Assembly: GCA_022113835.1 (NCBI GenBank)
Contig: JAILWY010000001.1
Span: 10,966,501-11,030,500, forward strand
Reading direction: 5' to 3'
Source: Atopsyche davidsoni
Taxonomy: Eukaryota > Arthropoda > Insecta > Trichoptera > Hydrobiosidae
DNA length: 64,000 nt
Below are positions 1 to 11,696 of this stretch, piece after piece (positions within the stretch are counted from its first letter, which is position 1; the number at the start of each line of letters is the position of its first letter). The position numbers and the translations under genes are program-made. The notes under the pieces were generated by a model. The model made no database searches. It had not been told where the DNA came from and worked only from the letters and a program-made list of their open reading frames with translations.

Positions 1-3000
1 CAAAGTGATTCCTAAATGTAAATATACATATATATCACTTCATATTATGTTATAAGTACACGATCATAAACGTCTCAAAGACCTAAACTCTAAGTAAAAC
101 AATATAAAACTTTACAAAATATATATTTGTCTATATATATATAAATATAAATCTTTCATTCGCGTAAAATAAAAATAATATTAAATGTTACTTCCTAATA
201 TCCATTTTTGAGGTAGTATCTAGCATCCTTCATCTATCAAAGTATCTTATTTTGAAACTAAAACTTTACAATTTGTACAAACTTATTTACTTTCATGTTA
301 AAAACGTGTTATCAGCAGAAATATTTATGCAAAATAAAGTTCATATTACAAAAGATTCATTTCTTGGAATCCACTCGTGAAATTCATCTTGGTGGGATAT
401 GTGAAATATCCACATACTTATCCCCCATATGGTGGACACAAGATATCAAACGTCATTGATATGCTTGTCATAAAACAAATATACTGTTATATTAGTAAAA
501 TCAATATAGTAGGTATTTTATTTTTTAACTGCCAGAAATGCATTACCCTTTCTATAATTCATAATCTCCTTATTTTACTTGAGATAATATGCATAAGATT
601 ATTCTATTATAGAGTTTTTGCTCTGGAAATTCGCATCAATAATGCAATACAAAATACATATTGTTGTAATTTATTAATCTCCAATCGTGTTTTGAATTCA
701 TTCACAGCCAATGAAAAAAATATATGCAAAAATATGTATCAAAAATCATGCATCATTGTTCAATATATTATTTCCACTGAACATTCATTACGTACAGGCA
801 ACTCTTGTATTCCGAATCAATTGTGTTTCTAAGCATTCATTTTATGTTTCTTTCGTTAAGAGAATCACAATTCTTCAAAGCGTTTATAAAATATTCAATG
901 GTCCATATGCAGTGACCGATAAACATGTTTAAAAATGTTTTTTTTATAAAGACTATATTTAGAAGTGAATATAAAAGAACAGACCATATTTATTATTCTA
1001 ATGTCTATATATATATAAACTGTCCAAGAGTGGAATTATATATATTTTATTCATTGTTTCTTCATAACGAATTCAATGAATTAGGACAAAATTAATGTTC
1101 ATACACTCCACATTGCCTGTAAGTTAGTTAATACATCATTTAATAATTAAAAAAACCATTCTATTAAAAAAATGCAGGGCTATCCTGGTGACCTTTTGAA
1201 AATGATCACATAATATATTTATCATCAAAGTTAAGTCAGAACTATTTTCTTTGTAAAAATTTATAAAGGTATAATTAGGCTACATTTTGTGCCTTATAAT
1301 GATTATAGAAATAACCAAATAACGACTTTCAACATAGAAAGGTATTTATATATACATATTAATCACACACATCCATGAAATATTGATTTTAAAAAAAGAG
1401 ATATATTGATTTGAAATCACAATAAAAAAATATCAGGTGAAAATTAACTATTCAAAGATTTAATAAACAGGCTTTATCAAATTTGTAACTTCGTTTTCAA
1501 TGATCCAATGGCTAGTCTTGTGACAATACTTTTATGAATATTTAGAATGACACCAATTTTATGACCTATAGATTATTTTCAACGCGCATGATAGCAATTG
1601 TCATATTTGTCACAAGTAATACTGGTAGAGGACATTATGTATATTCAACGTCCGAATAAATCTCAAATTAAGTATATTTTTCACAATTCATAAAAAATAT
1701 GTACACCAAGAGAACGTAAAATGCTATAAAGATGTGAAAATTATTTATATCACCTTTAAACATAGTTTAGAAAAAATATAATGTTATTAATTATAAAAGG
1801 AAACATGAAATATAGTAATCGGCAGTAAAGTAACTTTCTATAGATTTAGGTTATCAAATCAAAACATGTTGTAGTCTTCGGAGATTTTCTGAGTTTTTTT
1901 ATGAAGACATTAAACTTTGTTGAATAAAATATTACCTAAATGATTAAATGAAAAAAGATTTTAATTTATGCTACATTGTCATTTACACCTCCAGCATTGA
2001 GTATTAAAATAGTTATTACATTTGTTTTTATGCAAGATGAAATGATTATAAATAGTCTTTTGTATAAGCCATATTCCAAATGCTGAAAATCGTCAGAAAT
2101 ACAGTAAAGAGTTCATATGCTGAAGGTATTGAGATAATTAAATAATATAGTTATATTTTAGTTCATTGGATATTTAAATATTGTTGTTATTTTCATTATT
2201 ATGATTCAAGTACTTTAATTTTACTTATGATGGACTAAATTATAGAAATGCAAGTGTTAATAACAATAAGTTTAAATTAATTTTAAACAATATATTTTCA
2301 GTAAAAGTACCCATCTAAATAGAAAAACACAAGTATGAAAACTAGTGCCGTAAATGCAGAATAATACAAAAGAAAAAAAATGTCAAAAATATTCATTTGA
2401 AATTTCTGTAATAATGCGATTTCATTCAGTATTTTCCAAACATAACAAGTCTTACTAATAACATTGCAGAAAATGTCTGGAGAAAGTGAGTTATAAATGG
2501 GGGGTTTTTCCCCATGTTAATTTTTATTGGTGACCGGTTTCGCCAACCTTTCACGTTGTTTAAAAGTAAAAGTAATATTTAAAATATTAAAATGAAATTC
2601 CACCAAGTACTCTCTGATAAAAATATTGAATATTTATAAATGGGGATTAAAAATCTATAATGCCAGAACCATCTAATTAGAATACACTAGCAACCTCACA
2701 AGCTCATATTTAATACAAGTGGATTCTCTTATTTGTCAATTTATGTTAATTTTATTCTGAATTTTACTAACAATGTAATTGACAGCAGTTACAAATAATG
2801 CAATATTGTTAATCACAGCAGCCATTTATGTTAGATCCCCGTGGCCGTTAGTAATAGTGGCTTGATGAAAACCCAGATGGAAAACTTTAGAACATGTTAT
2901 TTCACATTAAAATCCTTGAAATATTATTAGTAAGACCTAAAGTAATTAACGTATAGAATTATAACACAATGTCAAGGGTAATAAAATAATTAGAGAATGT

Positions 3001-3242
3001 TAATCAACCTTTAAACATAATTGTACATAGATTATTACAAATGGTTGGGACACAACAGTATACATAATGAAAAGGTACATAAAACTTATTCTATTAAGTT
3101 TGGTCTTAAACTAAATTGATTAAAGTTCATTGAGACACTCCATATTTCTCTTCTCCACTCGAAGATGCAAAGTATTCATACCGATCGATAATTGTTTAAA
3201 GTCATTTCACTAGTGATTTTATAATCTAAGTATAATCCAATA
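1..3242. other. AT-rich 3' flank of MCT-A, no gene seen
   Basis: I see no exon with plausible codon content here. The longest open frame (377-832) starts at GTG and is low-complexity. The proximal part should be the MCT-A 3' UTR, read on the minus strand. The first AATAAA on that strand lies at 2756-2751, about 490 bp past the stop, with an ATTAAA nearby at about 2706-2711; either could be the poly(A) signal. A repeat end at 2523-2547 is listed separately. Confidence 0.5.
2523..2547. repeat. Repeat terminus related to the element at 22,891-22,991
   Basis: The stretch holds GTGACCGGTTTCGCCAAC. It closely resembles both inverted ends of the element at 22,891-22,991 (GTGGCCGGTTACGCCAATC, and the reverse complement of its right end). 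I see only one end here, so it is probably a truncated copy of the same dispersed family. Confidence 0.4.
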
Positions 3243-6200
3243 TCACTTGAGCTCAATGATCTTCCTCTTGCGGAAGAAGCCAAAGGCATACTCAATGCCC
3301 CACGCGACCACACACAGCATGATGAAGAAGTTCTGGAAGTGGATGCACATGGGATAGCTATCTGTGTAATCACGAATAGCACCTGAAATAATGCCAATCA
3401 AAAATACATGACTTTGTGATTCAGACAAATGAATTTTTTAATTCACTATTTTGTGTTTTCATTTAATATAGAAAAACAAATCATAAATAACATATAAATA
3501 TTTTTATTTATTAAAATAAATTACTTTATCATTTGAGTAAGAAAGATCTGACGTAGATTGCAACACTTGTCAAATAAATATAAACAAATATATAACAGTG
3601 AATCAAAAAGTATTTGTCTTTTAATATTAACAAATTTACAAAATTAATTACCATGCTCGTAAGTAAAAAAAAACAGCATTTATTGAGTAACATCAACTCA
3701 TCTATCAATTATTATAATGACTACTGCAAGAACAAACATACTAAGTCTTAAAATTAATAAGTTAATATGTATTTTGATAACACTATTGTTACAGTAAAAC
3801 TGTTTAATGCAATGGCTTACCAACAACTGGTCCCAAGAACAGAACAAAGAGTCCCTTGGCCACCATGTGGAGTCCAAAGGCAGCCGGCAGCTTCTCCAGA
3901 GTACAGCACTCGGATATAGTGAGAGTGAAGTTACTGAGACAACAGCCCCTGAAGAATCCACAGATGGAGAGCCACACCATCAGGGGAATCCACTCTGTTT
4001 GTTCAGCCAGAACTGAAACAGATGTCAAAAAGATTACAGACCATAAATAATGAACTACTTTGTACAAAAATAAATCAAAAGTATGAAAGAGTAGGGATTT
4101 TAAATCCTTGCGTATTTTAAAATAACTATGTATTTGATAGCTGTAATGTTATTTAATAGAAAAAATAATTTATATAACATAAATTGTATTAAAAAAAAGC
4201 AGTTGTTTTTAAAGTTACAATTTGAGTAAGTGAAACATTTAATTATAAAATAAAAATATTATTACCTGTTCTGGTAGCAGCTAGGAGAAAGGCTGATATA
4301 AAAAACACAAGCTTCTTGGAGACATTTCTCCTATCAAAAATAGGAGGCAGTATAAGCCTCACCAAAATATCAGTAATGGCAGTTACAGAGAGACAAAACG
4401 CCGTCTCTGTCTTATTATACCCCATGTTGCTTATAAAGAACGGAGTTATCATCCTAAAGTTCAGTTCTCCCACCCAGAATATGGACAGGCCAAATAAAAG
4501 GTTCAAGTACGACCAGTCTCGCAGAAGATCCAGATCCATTAAGTTAATGAATCGCTTGAAGAAGCTTTCTTTGGCAGGCTCCTTCTCATTGTTATTCATT
4601 ATAACTTTGTCAATTCGGAGTATCTGAGAAGTTTTCCTGCTCGGCGCCATGGTGAGACCGAAGTCATCTTCTGCAGTCTGAAAGTTATTTCAATATAATT
4701 TTTTTACAAATAAATAATCTTGTGTGACACCCAAGCTAATTATTAAATTATATTTCATTATCAAACAGTACAATGATGTATGAGTTTGCACTTGATGCGA
4801 GTTTAATATTAAAGTTACTGTACATTTAAACGAGCATACAAATGGATTAAATTATAAAAAATGACTCAACACAAATAGTTGAATATTTTTATCAAACAAC
4901 TGCAGTCCGTTAGGTGAAATAAAAATAATTGTAACAATTATTGTGGTGTTCATGATTCATATTATATATACTAGTTTATCTATCGGCAAAGTTTTCCTTT
5001 TAAATGGATATCTAATGATTACACAGCTCACATATCAACTTAATAGGAAAAGTAACAAGGTTGCATAAAATAAAATAAAAATGACATTTTAACCTATTCC
5101 AAATAGATTTAAACATTTTATCAATTTAAAATAAATAGTATTATGCCAAAATCAAAATATTTATAAATATAAGCAAACCATATGTCATGCAAACAAGAGT
5201 TTATTTACATTAAACACTTCCCTAGAATGTTTGTTTGGTATTATTTTTTTATATTGTTAATTATGTTTTCAAGTTATCAATTTTAATTTTACATAACATA
5301 ATCATATCATTGTATAATAAAATTTGTTTATATAGTTTCAAATTAAGCTTTCCTTTCAAAGGAGACTAGAAATAGATGCTAAAATTTTGATTTCAATGTT
5401 TATGAGAAATAGGTTATATTTCATATAATACTTACATCTAAATAAATATGTAAATTGCTTCCAGTGAAGTCCATGTTGGACAGACTGGAAATAACAGATT
5501 CCTTCCTGCGCCGAACAGAGTGACTAACACTGACTGCAGACATGATCCTGGGCATGGCAGGCATGGTGGGCCTCTTGGGCAGAATGCCCCCCATTCTCTC
5601 TCTCTCCATGTCCAGCAGCGCCTTCTCGCAGGTAGCAGCACGGGGCATGCCCAGAGCGGGCCTGGGTTTGGCCGCAGCCATTAAAGCATCAGCTTCAAAG
5701 CGATCTTCAGCTTCTTCCTCGGTTTCATCTATCCTATCCATCTCCTAGAATCGAATTTGTTTTAATGATATTAATATATAATATAACATAACAAATATTT
5801 AACATATTCACTACATCCTATAGGTTGCTCAAAGTATGCACCAGACACTTATGCTTAACAAATATCATAAAGCAATAACTTTTCAACTGTAATTTTTTTT
5901 TAAAAACTGACAAGAATTTCATTTCACAAATAAAAATGTACATACTTGTGAATTCAAAATCTATTTTAATGTAATTGTATACTCATTAGGGAATACAATT
6001 CTAGGTAATCCTTTGAGTATATAATCTTAATACTTACACTAAAGATACAAAATGCCCTCTAAAATAAATTTACTTAGCAAATACATAATTGTTAGCAATG
6101 ACATTCATACGGTTAAAATAATAATTCATTAATTCTTAGAGTCAAATGTAGCCATATTAACCTTTTCGTTTGAATACCAGCATAATATGGTAACCCTGAG

Positions 6201-9200
6201 CAAACTACTAAAAAAATCAAAAGCTTCTAAATTCATCGCTAACATACTTTCATAATCTGTCCCTCCTCATCAACAGGCACGTCCACAAGGTGCCACTTGA
6301 TAGGCTGAAGAAGACAGGACCCCAGAACAGAGTGGAAGGCTAGTCCACCGAGGATTAGTACAGCTCCGCGGAAGCCAAACTCGGCCAGTAGGAGGCGAAC
6401 CAACTGAGGCATCACCATCAGCCCCAGCCCCGTGCCTGCCATGGACAGTCCGACAGCCTGCCCGCGCTTCTTGGAAAAGTAGTGATTTAAGGAGACAAAC
6501 GATGATGATGAAGCGAAGCCAACTCCAAAGCCTGCAAAAAATTTATTGTTCATAAATAAATTAAATTTTCAATAAAGAGAATTTAATAAGTTAGCAATAA
6601 TGTTTTATCATGGTTTGTTTTTGCAAATTTCTTTTATACAAATGAAAAACCGGTATTTTCAGTACATTGATGTGCATAATTTAAATCAAATATTTTAAAT
6701 TCAACTTTAACTGCAGTGAAAGATAGAATATTTTGGGTTAATATTATTATATAAACTCATAATACTATATATGATTATAAAACTAAAACAATCCATATTG
6801 AATATTTTGATAAGAATAATTACAAATATAAAAATAAATAATAATTATAATATATTATTGATTTTTGTGAAGACCGTCTCACAGGAAGTACGATTTTGCC
6901 TGTACAGGTTTGATTGAAGTACATTTTTTAAAATATTGAAAATTTATTAAAGAAACTCCACACCGAAGAAAAATGCACCGGCCATGTAAGCTTGGGGATG
7001 TGGGTTCAAATCCCACACAAATCACGATGATATTTTCTTTAATCAATTTTCAATATTTGAAAAATGTACTTAATCATTATCAATAGGTATAATATATATA
7101 ATAATTTCCATATGAAATTATGCACACAAACAATTGTCATGATTTCCTATTAATTTTAGTGATATCTTGGTTACAAGGTTCCTCTAAATCGGATTTCCCA
7201 AACTAAAAAACAATCAAAATAGGTAATTAAGTTGTCAACCGGAATTATCTGATTTCCTCGAGTGCCTATTTTCAATAGCAATCACATCTTTAGTTTAATA
7301 ATTATTATTATATATTAAATAAAAAAACTTGATAACATCTTTTTAATCATAGTTTCACGATTTAGATAAAAATAGCCTACTTATTAAATGATCTAATAAA
7401 TCATCATTATTCTGTATAGCCTATTTTAATGTATTTACATAAATAATATATACATAAACTTGTTTTATATTAATAAAGTTAAACATTGAAAGGTCACCTA
7501 GTTAGCATATTATTTATCTGAAATCAATTCCTGTTCTTTCAAAAAAATTGGGCTTACATCTGTTTCGGTGTGGTCAAAGACAATCAAGATCACATTTCAT
7601 GTGAAAATGTTTTCATTTCATTTTTTTTATTGGACAACCATGTTTATTTGCTAAATAAGGTTTCCAGATGTTCTCTTTTACCAGACATACTGTCTTCTTT
7701 TTTAAAATCCTAAATACCCATTCAGTCTAGTTTTTGAGTTAATATATCATTTTTGAAATTGCATCAAAGGTTTATCGGAAACTCAAAGAGTTTTAATTTT
7801 CAATGACATGAAAAAATTGATTATAATTTACCTCCTAATATACTATAAGTTGCAATGATATGTGTCATGCTGGCAGCGGGGGCCGTGACGAGAAGGGCCG
7901 TGGCCGAAACGAAGGCACCAAACACGCAGACCTTCCTGTACGAGAAGGTCTTGATGACGGGTCCCACGAAGAAGCCGGAGAAGTTGACCATGCAGTCCAG
8001 GGTGCTCATTATCACTGAAGCGCCGGTCGTGGCCACCCCTAGCTCCTTCAGCAGATCACCGAACAGTAAACCGAACGAGGGCTCCAAGGAGCGAGTGGAG
8101 AACTGAAAACATTTTTTTTATATATTAGAAGAAATATTCACTTTTTTTGAGAGACATTTTATTACACGGCCGGTAAGCAAGTGTGCTAGCTACTGGACTA
8201 CAAGGCAGTACCAACACTGATTGAAATCCAAGGCACATGACTGACAAGTGATTCAACCTACATGCCGCAAGTGCAGTGCGTGCAGCCGGTTAACTTGCAG
8301 GTTAAGTAATTAAGCGGCAGCATGTGACTCGCCGAGTGCGGCCCTGTGCGACCAACTCTAGCACGCTCCGGCACGCTCCGGCACGCTCCGGCACGCTCTG
8401 GCACGCCTTCCCATCGTGATACTCCGCGAGACCATCGGCAGGGAAACCACTCGTGACCGCTCGCGGCGTACGAATCTTGCAAATCAAATTTAACTCACAG
8501 GAGCCTCTGTTGCTATCCACATACGTACGTAACAAAATTAACTGGCACACATAGTCACACAAAGGAAGATCTGTCAAAGTTGACTTTTTTAGCGATGGCA
8601 GTCGCATGGGCGGGCGTTTGACAGACGAATATAGATTAAGCGGAAAAGATTAAACATATCAAAATAAATCTACATAACTATTTTCCACCAAAATCCATGG
8701 TCAACTTTTTCAGACCTGTAATTATTTTTGTCTGATGGACATCAAATTTGACCGTGAAAATATCTGACCTGTCAACTTCATATTTGTATGCAATTACACC
8801 GGAGAAAATGTTTTCTTCGTAACACGAATAGAGTCGCACTTTGACAAAATTGTAGTCATAAAAATATATATTCTCTATCTTGGGATTAATTTTTATTCCT
8901 ACTGTAAAACCAAATATAAATGTAAGCGTGTTTGGATCACTCTGTATACAGCAGATGGGACGCAGGCGTGGTATATGTGCAGATTTATATAATCGGTTCT
9001 CGCAATTTGTAAGAGGCAAATCCAAGAAATACTCGGAGAAATCAGCTCAGGGGCGAAATATCAAACTATTATTGAGAGATCACTGGAAGAAGTGGAGAAA
9101 TCGAGAAAGTCGAGCGATTTTATTCGAGGCTTGGGATGGCATTCGCTGACTACGTTCTATGAGTTGTATTTTTACGATCCTTCAAGGAATTATCATCAGG

Positions 9201-11635
9201 AATGTCGAATCACATCCTCGATATTTCCTTGTATCTTTTTTGCGTTATTTAAAACATCGAAGTTTTAAGACATATTGAAAATAAACATGTTTCTTGGTTA
9301 GCAATTGTAAGTAACTCTTTATCATTTTATGTATTGAATATTGAATATTCTTGTTATTTGAAAGGTTCCACTTTCTAAATTTTGCAATATAAACTATTTT
9401 TGATAGAAAGTACAAAAAAAAGTATTTAGTGATGTTTCCACTATTTATTTTTTGACACGATTGGTTTCACTGACATACTAGGTTGGCATCTTCAAGCAGA
9501 GTGATGTTTCGTAAGCTATTTTCAAATGAGCAAATGAGTGTTAAGAGAAAGATAGAGGCACTGATTGTCAAAAGTAACTAAAACGTTCAATGAATTTATT
9601 GTTTGATGAACTATTTATTATTTAAAAAATTTAAGTGAAAAGAGATTCTAAGAATACCTAATGCATATATAATATATGTAATGAAAATATGCCTTCGGCT
9701 ACTATTAGCCGAAGGCATATTTTCTTTATAGGCCTCTATAGGCGAAAATGCAGCATTAACAAGGCCACACAGTACCTTTTGCGATAAGATTAGCATTGGT
9801 GAATCACCGCAAGCATTTACGAGTGCGCTCTCACACCCACTGCTACGCACTTAACCAGCTGAACAAAAAAACAATGTAAACACGCGTGCTTCCTTCAATT
9901 CGTGCGACTGAAGACAGCGAGCTTCTATACGAAACAAATATATCACATTGTTTGTTTATTAAATAAAAACTGAGTGTCGATAGTCATGACACAATGTGTG
10001 CGAAATGTGAAGAAAACAGTAACACAATGCTGGATCAATGCTGGTGATTTTTAAAAACACAGTACATTGAACATTTCATGGTCTAACACCAATCGAATGA
10101 TTACAGGTTTTTATTATTGTAAACTAAAGAGTTTAATTTTTTTTTAAATCCTGCATTAAAAGATTGTGCTTTATATTATTGCAATAAGACGAAATACCCA
10201 AGAAGACCCCGGCTTGCTCTTCTGTGTGTCGTCCGTTTGCGACCGTTGATTTTTACAGAAGCATAATGTTAATAGACTTCTATCACATATCTACCGGTGG
10301 ATTATAATATAATTGAAATATTTCAACGATTATTTGGAACCGTCAGACACACGCAAAGATGACAGGAAGGAAAAGCGATCAAAGAAGTACCAGGAGGTTT
10401 CCTTCTCTAAACATAAAATATCAACCGAGAAGTGAAAATAGATTTTAGAGAAAACGAAAAAATACGGAGTATTTTAAATGACGGTAACTGAGAGGAACAA
10501 ATAATTATTTATATTTAAGAAAATGTATTTTTATTTTATACGGATGACGGGTATGAGTGAGACGAGAAAAAGGGTGGACCGGTAAGAGGAGAAAATAAAC
10601 AAATAATAATATTAAAAACTATCGACTAATATAGACTTAAATTAATCGTTGTGTAAGTCGCAGTTGAAAAGTCGCCACATTTTCAAGGACAAGAAATTAT
10701 CTTTGTCGATAAGCGATGATATTTGAGATAGTGTCGTTATATTTTTTTTCAAAGGTAAATTGAAAAAAATTTAAATAGCAAATAATAAAATATTAAACAA
10801 TAATGCAAGTCATAGTAACTTCTATAATTATTAATATTATGTAATTATAGCACATCTCATTTTGTAGTTTTCAATTTTGAATGTGCTATTGCATTCTGCC
10901 TCCATTTTGTATATAATGCCAGACAGATAGGAATGATGAGGAGACAGAATATGTGCACACAGAGGAATTAGTAGCATGTATAAACATTCTCATCCTTTAG
11001 ATTTCATCTGAAGAATTCAGGCTCGCCAAATAAATAAATAGGTCTTTACGCATTTAGTTGCAACATCATTCTCTCACGAGCTAACTCTATCATTGTGTCG
11101 ACCCTTAGTATTTGCCTTATACATGTCTATACTGCTACTATATATTTGTTTAGGATACCTTTGTATGTCATGATGAGCAATATAAATTTGCCGCTTTAAC
11201 TCCTTAGTTGTCTTGAAGCGCGAGACACGCGTCTTTGAATTGATCCCGAGTCCGCATTTCTATATACGCAGGAACAAAGAAACAACCGTACCGAACTGAA
11301 GCACCGGTACAGGTGTCGTGAATGGATTATTTAGAACTAACGATAGAGCGATGAATAAAGGCACCGACACTGCCTGGGGTTTTCGCAGAGCTGCAAAGCT
11401 GAAATATGAAATGGGTGCAAAACACAATCAAAGATTACAAAAAAAAATGTAGATACAAACTGTGTAAGGTTGGCAAGGCATTAGCGCTCGTCACTGGATA
11501 AATGATATAAATACGCTGGAGGGATCACAGTCCGGAAGATGGAGGGACACTCACATTGACTATGGACACGCCCAGGCAGACCATCCAGGCCCAGCCGCCG
11601 TCCGGGGCGACCTTCTTGGTGCGCTGTGCGGTCAT
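3243..11635 (-). CDS. MCT-A: monocarboxylate transporter-like protein (SLC16/MFS), 562 aa
   Basis: Predicted 12-helix plasma-membrane carrier, probably moving small monocarboxylates (substrate not deducible). Coding exons on the minus strand are 11635-11555, 8102-7832, 6531-6248, 5744-5436, 4677-4266, 4012-3821 and 3382-3243. They total 1689 nt, phases join without error and every intron is GT/AG. The start ATG gives the family N-terminal signature PDGGWAWMV (Asp12, Gly13-14, Trp15) leading into TM1. The TM4-5 signature YFSKKRGQAVGLSMAG covers residues 135-150. Asp418 and Arg422 (DILVR, TM8) match the spacing of the proton/substrate pair known in mammalian MCT1. A long cytoplasmic loop (about 206-345) splits the two six-helix halves; it has an acidic stretch followed by an Arg/Ser-rich patch. 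The protein ends with a short basic tail (FFRKRK) and IIELK. It is divergent to and paralogous with MCT-B. An orphan SLC16 member is the main alternative. Confidence 0.93.
6912..7075. repeat. Stem-loop element with a tRNA-like core, in an MCT-A intron
   Basis: Arms at 6912-6955 and 7034-7075 are imperfect reverse complements over roughly 40 bp; both carry the TATTGAAAAT block and the GATT(G)AAGTAC end. The core holds a perfect tRNA-type T-arm at 7010-7027 (GTGGG, loop TTCAAAT, CCCAC), but I cannot build acceptor, D and anticodon arms around it. It is best read as a MITE or foldback element that carries a tRNA-derived piece. It lies in the intron between the 7832 and 6531 splice sites. Confidence 0.55.
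8165..8212 (-). repeat. tRNA-derived SINE-like fragment
   Basis: The minus strand reads CTTGTAGTCCAGTAGCTAGC, a degenerate tRNA A-box head, followed by CTTGCTTACCGGCCGTGTAA. The part ACCGGCC(A/G)TGTAA recurs in the tRNA-like core at 6,978-6,990, which suggests one family. No B box or poly(A) tail is visible. Confidence 0.4.
8361..8406. repeat. 10-bp GC-rich tandem repeat (GCACGCTCCG x about 4.6)
   Basis: The unit GCACGCTCCG occurs three times exactly, then once with one change (GCACGCTCTG), then as a partial copy. It sits in a GC-rich island (about 8,250-8,480) inside the first coding intron of MCT-A. Frames through it encode only repeats and are not genes. Confidence 0.9.
9683..9724. repeat. 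Perfect 19-bp inverted repeat with a 4-nt loop
   Basis: The left arm 9683-9701 begins GAAAATATGCC and ends CTTCGGCTA. The right arm 9706-9724 is its exact reverse complement, and CTAT forms the loop. Transcription in either direction would give a hairpin. It lies in an MCT-A intron with no flanking coding sequence. A foldback remnant or a small hairpin RNA are both possible. Confidence 0.8.
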
Positions 11636-11696
11636 GGCGCTGCGGGTGTCGTCACCGGGGGAACTTCATGGGGGTGACCTCTGCGCAACTCTTCCA
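11636..11696 (-). other. MCT-A 5' UTR segment with a 5-codon upstream ORF
   Basis: On the minus strand a polypyrimidine tract and TTGCAG precede 11696, so the coding start exon appears to begin there after an upstream intron. The 61-nt leader holds an ATG at 11669-11667 that reads five codons (MKFPR) to a TGA at 11654-11652. It lies in another frame, 16 nt before the main ATG. The upstream noncoding first exon was not found; the GC-rich islands at 14.8-15.2 kb or 15.8-16.0 kb are candidates. Confidence 0.6.

Larger units (their letters stand above)
8103..11554 (-). other. First coding intron of MCT-A (3.45 kb)
   Basis: The donor is GTGAGT at 11554 and the acceptor TTTCAG at 8103. The intron holds a SINE-like piece, a 10-bp minisatellite and a perfect 19-bp hairpin, each listed separately. 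Otherwise I see only AT-rich sequence plus a moderately GC-rich patch around 11,220-11,400 with no open frame. Confidence 0.7.

Noticed and set aside
377..832. 151-codon open frame on the plus strand
   Set aside because: It starts at GTG, is rich in Ile, Asn, Tyr and Cys as AT-rich noncoding DNA is, and shows no domain or splice context.
6975..7030. Functional tRNA gene
   Set aside because: Only the T-arm folds; no acceptor stem, D-arm or anticodon arm can be drawn.
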